From positions 1-51,580 of the forward strand of contig NZ_BCTR01000056.1 of NCBI RefSeq assembly GCF_002091475.1: DNA of 51,580 nucleotides, given 5' to 3'. How positions within the stretch are numbered: position 1 is the first letter of the stretch; each line of letters starts with the position of its first letter. Under the pieces are notes generated by a model. It did no database searches. It had not been told where the DNA came from and saw only the letters and a list, made by a program, of their open reading frames with translations. This document shows, piece by piece, positions 20,488-29,280 of this stretch. A program made the position numbers and the translations under genes. The DNA is from Sphingomonas azotifigens NBRC 15497. GTDB lineage: Bacteria > Pseudomonadota > Alphaproteobacteria > Sphingomonadales > Sphingomonadaceae.

Positions 20488-21531
20488 TCAGGCCAGCAAA
20501 CGGGCCAATGTGGCCGCCGTGAAATCCACCATGGGCACGACGCGGGCATAGTTCAACCGGGTCGGGCCGATCACGCCGACGACGCCGACCACCCGGCCGT
20601 CCAGCGATCGCACCGGCTTGGCGATCACCGACGAGCCGGAAAGCGCGAACAGCTTGTTCTCGGAGCCGATGAAGATCCGCGCCGCCTCGCCTTCCCGGGC
20701 GCTGTCGAGCAGCCGGGCGATCTCCTCCTTGCCCTCCAGCTCATCGAGCAGCTGGCGGACGCGGTCGAGATCCTCGGTGGCGCTGGTGTCGATCAGCCGG
20801 GCCTGTCCGCGGACGATCAGCACCGGGCGACGGCCGCTATCCTCGCTCCACACCGCAAGCCCGCGCTCGACCAGATCGGCGGCGGCAGCGTCGAGCGCGG
20901 CCTGTTGCTGGCGGAGCTCGCGCTCGATCCGGCCGCGGGCCTCGGCGAGGGTCAGCCCGGCGAGCGTGGCGCTCATGTAATTGGCCGCGCGCTGCAGGGA
21001 CATCGGGTCGACCCCGCCGGGCAGCTCGACCACCCGGTTCTCGACCGAGCCGTCCTCGCCGACCAGCACGGCCAGCGCGCGGTCCTGACTGAGCGGCACG
21101 AAGCCGAACTGGCGCAGCACCGTCTCGGCCTTGGGCACCAGCACCAGCCCGGCGCAGGCCGACAGTCCGGAAAGCGCCGCGGTCGTCTCCGCAATCGCAT
21201 CCTCGACCGGGCCGCCGATGCCGGCGCGCGCCTCGATCGCCGCGCGCTCCTCCACCGAGGGTTCGTTCGCCTGCATCATCCCGTCGACGAAGAGGCGCAG
21301 CCCGCTTTCGGTCGGCATCCGGCCGGCGCTGGTGTGCGGCGCGGCGAGCAGGCCCAGCTCCTCCAAATCCTGCATCACGTTGCGGATCGACGCCGGCGAC
21401 AGGTTGAGCGCCGAGATGCGCGAGATGGTGCGCGATCCCACCGGCGCGCCGTTGTCGAGATAGGATTCCACCACGATGCGGAACACGTCGCGCGCGCGGT
21501 CGGTCAGCTCGTGGATCGGCGGCGTGATCAT
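20488..21531 (-). CDS. hrcA: Heat-inducible transcription repressor HrcA
   Basis: 347 residues starting MITPPIHELTDRARDVFRI. The N-terminal winged helix contains GAPVGSRTISRI and SPASIRNVMQDLEELGLLAA, and then HTSAGRMPTESGLRLFVDGM, the family signature. The C-terminal dimer/GAF-like domain ends with RVVGVVGVIGPTRLNYARVV. HrcA represses groESL and related genes at CIRCE operators; no CIRCE is visible upstream of this copy, so it is probably not autoregulated at this promoter. It forms an operon with grpE. Confidence 0.96.
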   Translation of the reverse strand: MITPPIHELTDRARDVFRIVVESYLDNGAPVGSRTISRISALNLSPASIRNVMQDLEELGLLAAPHTSAGRMPTESGLRLFVDGMMQANEPSVEERAAIEARAGIGGPVEDAIAETTAALSGLSACAGLVLVPKAETVLRQFGFVPLSQDRALAVLVGEDGSVENRVVELPGGVDPMSLQRAANYMSATLAGLTLAEARGRIERELRQQQAALDAAAADLVERGLAVWSEDSGRRPVLIVRGQARLIDTSATEDLDRVRQLLDELEGKEEIARLLDSAREGEAARIFIGSENKLFALSGSSVIAKPVRSLDGRVVGVVGVIGPTRLNYARVVPMVDFTAATLARLLA

Positions 21532-21566
21532 GGTGGCTGTTATCTAGGCGGTACGCCGGGTCGGCT

Positions 21567-22145
21567 TCAAGGCCGCGCGCCGATCAGGCTGGCGATCGGC
21601 AACAGATCCGGTGCCGACCCCAGCGCATCGGCGACGCCGGGGCTCCGCGTTCGGTCGCAGCCGAAATAATAGGAGAAGGACCGATGCCCTGCCCTTCCGT
21701 CCCACTGGACCTCGACGCTCGGCATGTCGGTGGCGTGCTGGCCGCAAGCCGGCGTCCCTGGCGCGGTGCGGACGCTGCCGCTGCGCGGACGATAGGGGGC
21801 GAGCCGGGTGAGGAAGGCTTCGTACTGCGCCGGGGACACGCGGAAGTCGCGCGCGCCGGTCACCGCAGTGAAGCGCTGCCCCTCGAACGTGCCGGTCCCA
21901 TCCGGCCGCACGGTAACGGTGTAGACCGGGCAGGCGCCGCCGCAGGGGCTGGTCGCGTAGCGGACCATCTCGCCGCGTACGATCGGCGCGGACGGGTCGG
22001 CGGGGATCCCGCTGCTGACCGGCGGTGGTGTCGGGCGGGGAGGCCTGGCGGGCGCCGGGCGCGACGAACCGTCGGGCGGCGCCACCTGCGGAATGCAGCC
22101 GCCGAGCATCGCTCCGCCGCAAACCAGTGCAACCAACAGGCGCAT
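21567..22145 (-). CDS. DUF6438-like lipoprotein
   Basis: 192 residues from ATG 22145 (nine codons inside a longer frame). The signal MRLLVALVCGGAMLGGC ends in an LGGC lipobox. A Pro-rich linker (RPAPARPPRPTPPP) leads to a single domain with MVRYATSPCGGACPVYTVTV, then GTGTFEGQRF and YEAFLTRLAPYRPR, the pattern I associate with DUF6438. Cys residues in CGGACP and later CGQ and GCDR may form disulfides. Function unknown. It lies alone, divergent from rph and on the same strand as hrcA but 35 bp upstream of it. Confidence 0.65.
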   Translation of the reverse strand: MRLLVALVCGGAMLGGCIPQVAPPDGSSRPAPARPPRPTPPPVSSGIPADPSAPIVRGEMVRYATSPCGGACPVYTVTVRPDGTGTFEGQRFTAVTGARDFRVSPAQYEAFLTRLAPYRPRSGSVRTAPGTPACGQHATDMPSVEVQWDGRAGHRSFSYYFGCDRTRSPGVADALGSAPDLLPIASLIGARP

Positions 22146-22235
22146 GCGTGTCTTTCTCCCCTGATCGTGCAAGACTGGCGAAACGCGCCGCCACGGTCTA
22201 GGTGCCCGGCTCTACCTGTAGGGAGACTGAATCGC

Positions 22236-22949
22236 ATGCGCCCATCCGGCCGCGCCCCCGACGAAATGCGGGAAATCACCATCACGCCGAACTTCACCCG
22301 CCACGCCGAGGGCTCTGTGCTGATCGGCTTCGGCGACACCCGCGTGCTCGTCACCGCCAGCGTCGAAGAGCGCGTGCCGCCGTTCCTGCGCGGCAAGGGC
22401 GAAGGCTGGGTGACGGCCGAGTACGGCATGCTGCCCCGGGCCACCCACACCCGCGGCCAGCGCGAGGCGGCCAAGGGCAAGCAGTCGGGCCGCACCCAGG
22501 AAATCCAGCGGCTGATCGGCCGATCCCTCCGGGCAGTCACCGACCTCAAGCTGCTCGGCGAGCGCCAGATCACGCTCGACTGCGACGTGCTCCAGGCCGA
22601 TGGCGGGACCCGCACCGCGGCAATCTCGGGCGCCTGGGTGGCGCTGCGGCTCGCGGTGAACAAGCTGATGGCGGAAGGCGCGATCGCCACCGACCCGATC
22701 ACCACCCAGGTGGCGGCGGTAAGCTGCGGCATCTACCAGGGCACGCCGGTGCTCGACCTCGATTATCCCGAGGACTCGTCGGCCGACGCGGATGCGAACT
22801 TCGTGCTGCTCTCCAACGGCAACATCGCCGAGGCGCAGGCCACCGCCGAGGGCGCGACCTATGACGAGGAAGGCCTGCTGCGCCTGCTCCGCCTCGCCCG
22901 CATCGGCTGCGCCCGCATCTTCGACGCGCAACTGAAGGCGGTCGGATGA
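22236..22949 (+). CDS. rph: Ribonuclease PH
   Basis: 237 residues from ATG 22236, with GGGAG upstream. MRPSGRAPDEMREITITPNF is the usual N-terminus. The phosphate-binding and catalytic region includes AEYGMLPRATHTRGQREAA and GRTQEIQRLIGRSLRAV, then DCDVLQADGGTRTAAISGA, and the C-terminal part DLDYPEDSSADADANFVL. This phosphorolytic 3'-5' exoribonuclease trims tRNA 3' ends. Its stop overlaps the start of rdgB by 4 bp, so they are translationally coupled. Confidence 0.96.
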   Translation: MRPSGRAPDEMREITITPNFTRHAEGSVLIGFGDTRVLVTASVEERVPPFLRGKGEGWVTAEYGMLPRATHTRGQREAAKGKQSGRTQEIQRLIGRSLRAVTDLKLLGERQITLDCDVLQADGGTRTAAISGAWVALRLAVNKLMAEGAIATDPITTQVAAVSCGIYQGTPVLDLDYPEDSSADADANFVLLSNGNIAEAQATAEGATYDEEGLLRLLRLARIGCARIFDAQLKAVG

Positions 22950-23617
22950 GCGGCGAGGGCGACGTCCCCCAGGCGATCCGCAAGCTCGCCCCCGGCAAGC
23001 TGGTGATCGCCAGCCACAATGCGGGCAAGGTGCGCGAGATCCGCGAGCTGCTCGGTCCCTATGGGATCGAGCCGGTCTCGGCCGCCGAGCTCGACCTGCC
23101 CGAGCCCGAGGAGACCGGCACCAGCTTCGTCGCCAATGCCGAGCTCAAGGCGCTCCAGGCGGCGGACCTGTCGGGGCTGCCCGCACTGGCGGACGATTCG
23201 GGGCTGTGCGTCGAGGCGCTCGGCCTCGCCCCCAGCATCTACTCGGCGCGCTGGGGCGTGGCGGCACCGGGAATGGACGGGCTCGAACCGGTCGCCCCGT
23301 TCGAAGGCCGCGACTTCGGCCTGGCGATGCGCCGCGTCCACGACAAGCTCGAAGCGCTACCGCCCGAAACCAGTCGGGCGGCGCACTTCGTCTGCGCGCT
23401 CGCGCTGGCGTGGCCGGATGGGCATGTCGAATGGTTCGAGGGCCGCGTACATGGTGACCTCGTCTGGCCGCCGCGCGGCGAGCAAGGCTTTGGCTATGAC
23501 CCCATGTTCGTCCCGCACGGCCATGTGCAAACCTTTGGCGAAATGGATCCAGCCGCCAAGCATGCAATGAGCCACCGCGCAGATGCGTTTCGGCAATTGG
23601 TGGCGAACGTCTTCTAA
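22946..23617 (+). CDS. rdgB: dITP/XTP pyrophosphatase (RdgB/HAM1)
   Basis: 223 residues, starting in the ATGA that ends rph. The N-terminal SHNAGKVREIRELL is the substrate-phosphate-binding motif, then TSFVANAELKALQAA, the catalytic ALADDSGLCVEAL, and the C-terminal GEQGFGYDPMFVPHG, all diagnostic. The enzyme removes deaminated purine nucleoside triphosphates before they enter nucleic acids. It has a 14-residue N-terminal extension relative to E. coli. The rph-rdgB pair is conserved in alphaproteobacteria. Confidence 0.95.
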   Translation: MSGEGDVPQAIRKLAPGKLVIASHNAGKVREIRELLGPYGIEPVSAAELDLPEPEETGTSFVANAELKALQAADLSGLPALADDSGLCVEALGLAPSIYSARWGVAAPGMDGLEPVAPFEGRDFGLAMRRVHDKLEALPPETSRAAHFVCALALAWPDGHVEWFEGRVHGDLVWPPRGEQGFGYDPMFVPHGHVQTFGEMDPAAKHAMSHRADAFRQLVANVF

Positions 23618-23725
23618 CGTCTGCGGTTTCGTTCACGCACATCTTCGGGGCACCGAAGGTTTAAGCTATCCTAAGGACGTCCATGAGTTGATCGAGTAAC
23701 GATCGCTGCCTAAGCACTGGCAACG

Positions 23726-24220
23726 ATGGAGGACAATTTGGGGGTGCACGGCACCGAACTATTCGACGAACTCGATGCGCGGCTGAGCGAGATCAAGCGG
23801 ATCTTCCAGCAGCTGGCTGGCGCGCCGAAATCTTCCCCGTCTCGAACGAGCGGCGCGGTGCCCGCTCTCGGGCGGCTGGATCTCGCGCGCTTGCTACTCT
23901 GGGGACGAGGCCTCTTGGAGAGCGAGGTTGCGCGGGATCTGTTCGCTGATCCGGCGTTGAACATCCTGCTCACGCTCTATGTCAGCCGGGCGGACGGGCA
24001 GGATGTCTCGACGTCCACCGCGTGCACCGCGTCGGGCGTGCCGACCACGACGGCGCTGCGCTGGATCAACGCGCTTGCCCGGCGCGGCATGATCCACAAG
24101 CGCAGCCTGCCGAGCGATCGCCGCTTCACCTATCTCGAGCTCAGCGGCGGCACCAGTGCCGCGCTGGACCGATTCTTCGATCTTATTCTGGATCGCGCGT
24201 CGAAAGGCTCGTTGCCGTAA
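23726..24220 (+). CDS. Winged-helix (MarR-like) transcription regulator
   Basis: 164 residues. After a variable N-terminus with a helical ELDARLSEIKRIFQQL, the conserved part LFADPALNILLTLYVSRADG leads into SGVPTTTALRWINALARRGM, a recognition helix, and the wing HKRSLPSDRRFTYLEL. Layout and length fit a small MarR/winged-helix DNA-binding protein. No ligand-binding domain is visible. The target is unknown. Its 3' end may overlap by 38 bp the end of a small minus-strand gene. Confidence 0.7.
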   Translation: MEDNLGVHGTELFDELDARLSEIKRIFQQLAGAPKSSPSRTSGAVPALGRLDLARLLLWGRGLLESEVARDLFADPALNILLTLYVSRADGQDVSTSTACTASGVPTTTALRWINALARRGMIHKRSLPSDRRFTYLELSGGTSAALDRFFDLILDRASKGSLP

Positions 24221-24359
24221 GGCCATATTTGCCGGTCAGCCGCTCCAGCGACAGCGAGACATGCGCCGCCTCCGCATCCTCGCCCAAACGGTCGAGCAGC
24301 GCTATCGCATCCAGCAGATGCGCGCATATCGTCTCAATTCCAGCGCCCGGTTCGTTCAT
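24183..24359 (-). CDS. Short hypothetical protein
   Basis: 58 residues starting MNEPGAGIETICAHLLDAI, with the rest LLDRLGEDAEAAHVSLSLE and a short tail. It is strongly amphipathic helical, with a codon pattern that fits the genome. The ribosome-binding site is weak. It overlaps the 3' end of the winged-helix gene by 38 bp, tail to tail. I do not recognise it, but similar 60-residue helical proteins are common in sphingomonads. Confidence 0.45.
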   Translation of the reverse strand: MNEPGAGIETICAHLLDAIALLDRLGEDAEAAHVSLSLERLTGKYGLTATSLSTRDPE

Positions 24360-24541
24360 TTGGTCGAAAACTCGCGTATCTTTATATCCGTATTGGATTT
24401 TTGCGTACGCGGCTACAAGTAAGGGTTTATCCCGACACGGGACACACCTAGGGCAGATATCGAAACGATCGCAAGTCCTTGAACATTGCGCGGCTAAGTT
24501 CATTTTGGATATGAATGCTCTTTCCGCGCAAGGAACCTTCC

Positions 24542-24742
24542 GTGACGCCGCTTTCCACGCTGCTCGATCGCGCCGAGGCGATTTACCTGACCCATGGCGA
24601 GGGCAGCGCGGCCTATTTGCTCGATCAGATCGAAGGGGCGATCCGCGAAGGCGCGCCCGTGCAGCGCATCCGCGAACTGGACCATCTTTTGCAGTTGATC
24701 GAATATCGCCAGCGCACACTAGCGATGTACGGCAAGAACTGA
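24542..24742 (+). CDS. Short hypothetical protein
   Basis: The GTG at 24542 has AAGGA seven bases upstream and is preferred; an ATG at 24515 adds nine residues. The 66-residue product, beginning TPLSTLLDRAEAIYLTHGEG after the initiator, then AAYLLDQIEGAIREG and LDHLLQLIEYRQRTL, is helical. It is divergent from the small minus-strand gene at 24183-24359, with an AT-rich 180-bp stretch between them that likely holds both promoters. Function unknown. Confidence 0.5.
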   Translation: MTPLSTLLDRAEAIYLTHGEGSAAYLLDQIEGAIREGAPVQRIRELDHLLQLIEYRQRTLAMYGKN

Positions 24743-24790
24743 GCGCGCCGCACAGACGGGCATTGCGGCCGCTTCCGGAGCGGTTGTCGA

Positions 24791-25237
24791 CTACCCTATC
24801 CCGGCGACCGGATCGTGCCGGGCCGCCATCGCATCGATACGGACATTCGCGACATGACGGAGTTGCAGCCGCTCGTCCGCTCCGGAAAACACGAGCGTCA
24901 TCCGATTTTCCTCGTCCTCGATCGTTTCGCCGCTGGGCACGACATAGCTGCCGAGTTGCCAACGAACGACGGCGATGCGCACCTCGGCGGTAATGGCGGT
25001 GATGCTCTCGATCGCAACCAAGCCTAGCGGCACGCCCGCGAACATGCGGGCGAAGAAGGCGCGGTGCGCGGCGAGCGCCTGGTCTCGCCCCTGCCAGTGC
25101 ATGCCAACGACATTGACCCAATGCAGATCAGGCGCGGCGACCTCGAACATCGCGGCGACGTCATCGTCGTTCCAGGCGCGGCAGTGCCGCTCCAGCCATT
25201 CGCGAATGTCGGCAGCGGCGTCATAGTGCGTCATCAT
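24791..25237 (-). CDS. SnoaL/NTF2-like domain protein
   Basis: 148 residues from the ATG pair at 25237/25234, with AGGGGGA upstream. It follows the DUF4440/SnoaL pattern: IREWLERHCRAWNDDDVAAM, then DLHWVNVVGMHWQGRDQAL, then AHRAFFARMF and a C-terminal strand region ending RMTLVFSGADERLQLRHVAN. Such cone-shaped folds act as small hydrolases, isomerases or carriers; the substrate cannot be read here. It lies 47 bp downstream of an AraC-type regulator on the same strand and may be its co-transcribed target. Confidence 0.75.
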   Translation of the reverse strand: MMTHYDAAADIREWLERHCRAWNDDDVAAMFEVAAPDLHWVNVVGMHWQGRDQALAAHRAFFARMFAGVPLGLVAIESITAITAEVRIAVVRWQLGSYVVPSGETIEDEENRMTLVFSGADERLQLRHVANVRIDAMAARHDPVAGIG

Positions 25238-25284
25238 GCCAGTCCCCCTGCGTGGATGCGTCGTTCGCCCCGGTGCCCGAAGCA

Positions 25285-26115
25285 CTATCGCGCGGAATAG
25301 GAAAATCCGGCCACGGCCCCCTCTCGCCACACCGGTGTAGGGGCGTAGCGCGGCAGCGGCATGTCGCCGGCAAAGACGCGCGCGTCGCGCAGAAAATGGG
25401 ACTGATCGAAATAGCCTAGCCGATGCGCAACCTCGGTCCAGGTCGAGGTCGGATGCCGATCCTTGACCTGCAGCGCCGCGTGGAAGCGCACGATCCGGCT
25501 GTAGAATTTGGGCGGGAGCCCCACCGCCGCGCCGAAGCAGCGCCGGAAATGGCGTGCCCCCATGCCGCAGCGATCAGCAAGGCGATCGAGATCAACCTGG
25601 CCGCCGGAGCGTCGAATCAGCCGCGCCGCATGGTCGATCGGGCTGACCTCCCGTGCCGAGGCCGCTCGCCGACGCAGCCAATCCTCGGCAAGCGCCACCC
25701 GCCCGGCGAACTCCGGTACGCCCTCCAGGGATCGCCGCAACGCGGCGAATCCGGCATCTACCAGCCCGGCCTCCTCGGCCTGATCGACAAGCAGCCGGCC
25801 CGCCATCCCGAACAGGCGATGCAACGCGGTAGGCTGCAGCTTGATCGTGAACGTATCGATCGCGCCGTCGAAATGCAGATCGGTATGGTGCGCGGTCGAG
25901 GGCCCGACCAGCACCGTGCTGGGTGCGAAGGCCGTTCCACGCGAGGTCGTCGCCAGCACCGGCGCGCCAAAATAGAATTCGATAAAAAGCTCGGGCCGCG
26001 CCGGCAATGCCAGGGAGACCGGCCGCGCGGCCGGCGAGTTACGGTCGCGGAACCCTGCCACCAGGTCTGCAAGGCGCGCGTCGGGCGGAGAAATCTGGTT
26101 CGCACGCTGTACCAC
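25285..26115 (-). CDS. AraC-family transcription regulator
   Basis: The start is uncertain; GTG at 26115 (GGCAGGG upstream) gives 276 residues and lies clear of tRNA-Tyr, while the longer open frame runs into the tRNA gene. The N-terminal cupin-like part contains PELFIEFYFGAPV and FDGAIDTFTIKLQPTALHRL, like other sphingomonad AraC proteins with a DUF6597-type domain. The C-terminal double HTH has DLDRLADRCGMGARHFRRCF and WTEVAHRLGYFDQSHFLRD. It probably senses a small ligand and controls the SnoaL-like gene just downstream. Confidence 0.82.
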   Translation of the reverse strand: MVQRANQISPPDARLADLVAGFRDRNSPAARPVSLALPARPELFIEFYFGAPVLATTSRGTAFAPSTVLVGPSTAHHTDLHFDGAIDTFTIKLQPTALHRLFGMAGRLLVDQAEEAGLVDAGFAALRRSLEGVPEFAGRVALAEDWLRRRAASAREVSPIDHAARLIRRSGGQVDLDRLADRCGMGARHFRRCFGAAVGLPPKFYSRIVRFHAALQVKDRHPTSTWTEVAHRLGYFDQSHFLRDARVFAGDMPLPRYAPTPVWREGAVAGFSYSAR

Positions 26116-26229
26116 CCCTGCCAAGGCACGACTGCAGGGCCGAACTATAGCGGAGCGGATGCGCCCTGTCGCTCCCGGATCGGAGCGCGGCGAGAAGCGA
26201 GACGGGAACCTCGCTCGCAGCGGCGGTGG

Positions 26230-26313
26230 TGGATAGGGATGGATTCGAACCACCGTAGGGCGAAGCCCGGCAGATTTACAGTCTGCTGCCTTTAACCACT
26301 CGGCCACCTATCC
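26230..26313 (-). tRNA. tRNA-Tyr (anticodon GTA)
   Basis: Acceptor arms GGATAGG and CCTATCC pair perfectly, with CCA encoded at 26227-26229. The anticodon GTA is at 26277-26279 in GACTGTAAATC. The long variable arm built on GGGCTTCGCCC is typical of a class II tRNA, and GGTTCGAATCC gives the T arm. It is complete. Confidence 0.95.
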
Positions 26314-26433
26314 ATGGAGACCGCCGCTTGCGAGCGAGGTGGGCCCAATGCCGAAGCGAAGCGAAGCTGTCAACGCCTTGCGTGCACTCTTTTGCACGCA
26401 TAGCGTCCCGCCTTCACATTTCGGGGGAACCTA

Positions 26434-28038
26434 ATGCGTCGCACCATGCTTGCTTTCACGGCCGCCCTGCTCGCCAGCGCACCGATCGCTGCCCATTCGA
26501 TCCAGACCACGCCGACGGACCGGGTGATCGACCAGGGCACCAACCACAGCGAGGTGATGCGAATCGCGCAGTATCTGACGGACGTGATCGGCGCCCGGCT
26601 CACCAACTCGCCGGGCATCCGCAAGGCGGAAGACTGGACCCAGGCCAAGTTCCGCGAATGGGGCCTGGTCAATGTGCACAAGGAAGGGTTCGAGTTCGGC
26701 CGCGGCTGGTCGAACGAGAAGCTCGCGGTGCGCATGGTCGCCCCCCGCCCGCTCCAGTTGGTTGCCGCGCCGCTGCCCTGGACCCCCCGCACCAACGGCG
26801 CGATCGCCGGTGAGGTGGTGCTGGCGCCGCTCGCCGACGAAGCTGCCTTTGCCCAGTACAAGGGCAAGCTGAAGGGCAAGGTGGTGCTGATCACCGAACC
26901 GCGCGAACTGGAGGAAGCGACCGAGGCGCCGTTCAAGCGCTGGACCGACGACGAACTCACCAAGCGCGACTTTTACGATCTGCCGAACGGCGGCGGCGAA
27001 CGCCCCTTCAATGCCGCTCGATTCACCTTCGCCGGCAAGCGCGACGCCTTTTTGAAGGAAGAAGGCGCGATCGGCTATGCGATCATGTCCAGCCGCAACG
27101 GCAAGCTGGTCCACGGCCAGAACAGCCAGTTCCAGGTCGGCCAGTCCGGCGCCCTGCCGGGCATCGAGATTGCGGCCGAGGATTATCGCCGCCTCGCCCG
27201 GCTCGCCAAGATGGGTGCCAAGCCGACGCTGGAAATCGACGCGGTCAACCATTTCGACGACAGCGACACCAAGGCGTACAACATCCTCGCCGACATCCCT
27301 GGCACCGATCCCAAGGCCGGCTATGTGATGGCCGGCGCGCATCTCGACAGCTGGGCGATGGGTGACGGCGCGGCGGACAATGGCGCCGGCAGCGCGATGG
27401 TGATGGAGGCCGCGCGCATCATCAAGGCATCGGGCATCAAGACCAAGCGCGCGATCCGCTTCGCGCTGTGGGCCGGCGAGGAACAGGGCCTGCTCGGCTC
27501 GATGGCCTATGTCGAAAATCACGTCGCCAAGCGCCCGGTCGACGCCGGCGCCAGCGGCATCGTTCGCTACATGACGTGGAGCCGCGCCTTCCCGATCACG
27601 CCGGGGCCCGATCACGGCAAGCTCGCCGCCTATTTCAACCTCGATAACGGCTCGGGCAAGATTCGCGGGATCTATGCCCAGGGCAACACCGCGGTGATGC
27701 CGATCTTCGAGCAGTGGTTCACGCCGTTCCACAGCATGGGCGCGACGAACGTCTCGGCACGCCGCACCGGCAGCACCGACCATGTCTTCTTCGACGCGGT
27801 GGGCATCCCGGCGTTCCAGTTCATCCAGGACCCCCTCGACTATGGCTCGATGGTGCATCATACGGACGTCGACACGTTCGATCATCTGAAGGCCGACGAT
27901 ATGCGCCAGGGCGCAACCATCCTCGCCGCATTCCTGATCAACGCCGCCAACAGCGATCAGCCGCTGCCGCGCGCGCCGCTTGCGACCGCGCCGACCCCGG
28001 CCGATCGCTTCTATCCCTTCCCGGAGTCTGCACACTGA
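26434..28038 (+). CDS. Exported M28-family metallopeptidase
   Basis: 534 residues with a signal peptide (MRRTMLAFTAALLASAPIAA). A PA-like domain lies at about 120-270. The zinc peptidase core has GAHLDSWAMGDGAADNGAGS (first His and bridging Asp), then ALWAGEEQGLLGS (catalytic and metal Glu) and later STDHVFFDAVG and MVHHTDVDTFDHL with further ligands. This is the pattern of aminopeptidase/carboxypeptidase-Q-like enzymes that trim peptides in the periplasm. Its stop overlaps the ATG of rlmB by one base, an unexpected pairing likely due to compact packing. Confidence 0.88.
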   Translation: MRRTMLAFTAALLASAPIAAHSIQTTPTDRVIDQGTNHSEVMRIAQYLTDVIGARLTNSPGIRKAEDWTQAKFREWGLVNVHKEGFEFGRGWSNEKLAVRMVAPRPLQLVAAPLPWTPRTNGAIAGEVVLAPLADEAAFAQYKGKLKGKVVLITEPRELEEATEAPFKRWTDDELTKRDFYDLPNGGGERPFNAARFTFAGKRDAFLKEEGAIGYAIMSSRNGKLVHGQNSQFQVGQSGALPGIEIAAEDYRRLARLAKMGAKPTLEIDAVNHFDDSDTKAYNILADIPGTDPKAGYVMAGAHLDSWAMGDGAADNGAGSAMVMEAARIIKASGIKTKRAIRFALWAGEEQGLLGSMAYVENHVAKRPVDAGASGIVRYMTWSRAFPITPGPDHGKLAAYFNLDNGSGKIRGIYAQGNTAVMPIFEQWFTPFHSMGATNVSARRTGSTDHVFFDAVGIPAFQFIQDPLDYGSMVHHTDVDTFDHLKADDMRQGATILAAFLINAANSDQPLPRAPLATAPTPADRFYPFPESAH

Positions 28039-28784
28039 TGAAACGTCGAGGCCATCGTCCCAGCCAGGCACCTGCATCGCGGCCGCGCTTCTACGGCCGC
28101 CACGCGGTGCTCGCGGCACTCGCCAATCCCGAGCGGACGGTGCGCAAGATCTGGGGCACGCGCGAGGCGCTGTCGGCGCTGGACCTGCCCCCGGTCATCC
28201 CGATCACCTATGCCGACGCGGCCGATCTCGGTCGCCTCGTGCCGGCTGATGCACCGCACCAGGGGCTGGTGATCGAAGTCGACCCGCTCGAGGAGATCTG
28301 GTTGGGCGATCTGCTCGAGCAGGGCGCGGACGACAAGCGGCCGCTGCTGGTGCTCGACCAGGTGACCGATCCGCACAATGTCGGCGCGATCCTGCGCTCG
28401 GCGGCCGCCTTCGATGCGCTCGGCATCGTGACGCAGGACCGGCACGCACCGCCAGAGACCGGCACCCTCGCCCGCTCGGCCGCGGGCACGCTGGAAGTGG
28501 TGCCCTGGGTCCGCGTGGTGAATCTGTCGCGCGCGCTTGACGAGATCGCCGAGGCAGGCTTCTGGCGCGTCGGCCTCACCGGCCATGCCAAGGCGACACT
28601 GGGCGAGGTGATGGGTGAAGGTCGTGTCGCCCTCGTGCTCGGCGCAGAGGGCGAAGGCATGCGCCAGAATACCGAGGCGCATTGCGACGAGTTGGCCCGG
28701 CTGCCGATCTCGCCCAAGGTCGAAAGCCTGAACGTGTCGAACGCCGCCGCCGTGGCGCTCTATGCGGTGAACACACGGGGCTGA
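28038..28784 (+). CDS. rlmB: 23S rRNA (guanosine-2'-O-)-methyltransferase RlmB-like (SpoU family)
   Basis: 248 residues. The N-terminal substrate-binding domain has RFYGRHAVLAALANPERTVR. The SPOUT fold contains LVLDQVTDPHNVGAILRSAA (motif 1 with the catalytic Asn/Arg), VALVLGAEGEGMRQNTEAHC (motif 2) and LPISPKVESLNVSNAAAVAL (motif 3), forming the knotted SAM site. RlmB methylates G2251 of 23S rRNA; TrmH-type tRNA activity cannot be excluded. It starts at the last base of the peptidase stop. Confidence 0.88.
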   Translation: MKRRGHRPSQAPASRPRFYGRHAVLAALANPERTVRKIWGTREALSALDLPPVIPITYADAADLGRLVPADAPHQGLVIEVDPLEEIWLGDLLEQGADDKRPLLVLDQVTDPHNVGAILRSAAAFDALGIVTQDRHAPPETGTLARSAAGTLEVVPWVRVVNLSRALDEIAEAGFWRVGLTGHAKATLGEVMGEGRVALVLGAEGEGMRQNTEAHCDELARLPISPKVESLNVSNAAAVALYAVNTRG

Positions 28785-28881
28785 TCCAGCGCGACGCGGC
28801 CTGGCAGCGCTGCGCCTGTCGCCCCTCCACTGAGGGCTGGCGGGCGGCTCGCGCTGCGGGCACGCGTTTCGCGTCGGCGTG

Positions 28882-29271
28882 TCAGTCCGCCGGCGCTTCC
28901 CACAATTCGATCGGATTGCCCTCGGGATCGTGGATCCGCGCGAAGCGGCCGGTTTCGAGGCTGTCCCACTCCGCCCGCGTCTCGATCGCGATGCCGGCGG
29001 CGTTCAGCTGCTCGAGCAACCCATCGAGATCGATCACCCGCAGGTTGAGCATCACCGGCTTGTCCGCCGCGAAATAGCTGCTGTCGGCGGCAAAGGGCTG
29101 GAACACGATGCCGCCCGGCTCGGGATACCAGAACCAGGGGCTGGCCTCGCCCTGCGCATCGGTGCCGCAGCCGCCGCCGACCCCCAATACCTCCTGGTAC
29201 CAGGCCTTCAGGCCTTCCGGATCCTGCGCGCGAAAGAAATAGCCGCCCAGCCCCACTACCGGCATGTCCAT
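28882..29271 (-). CDS. VOC (glyoxalase/bleomycin-resistance) family protein
   Basis: 129 residues; ATG 29265 has GGGGGG better spaced than ATG 29271. The fold markers are GGYFFRAQDPEGLKAWYQEVLG at the start, SPWFWYPEPGGIVFQPF, and at the end RFARIHDPEGNPIELWEAP with a metal-binding Glu. Two VOC half-barrels of about 60 residues are visible. Substrate unknown; many of these act on methylglyoxal, dioxygen substrates or antibiotics. It sits 9 bp upstream of glnD, probably not by function. Confidence 0.8.
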   Translation of the reverse strand: MDMPVVGLGGYFFRAQDPEGLKAWYQEVLGVGGGCGTDAQGEASPWFWYPEPGGIVFQPFAADSSYFAADKPVMLNLRVIDLDGLLEQLNAAGIAIETRAEWDSLETGRFARIHDPEGNPIELWEAPAD

Positions 29272-29280
29272 CCCCCCAGA

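Noticed and set aside
21532..21600. CIRCE operator before hrcA
   Set aside because: No TTAGCACTC-N9-GAGTGCTAA-like inverted repeat can be seen.
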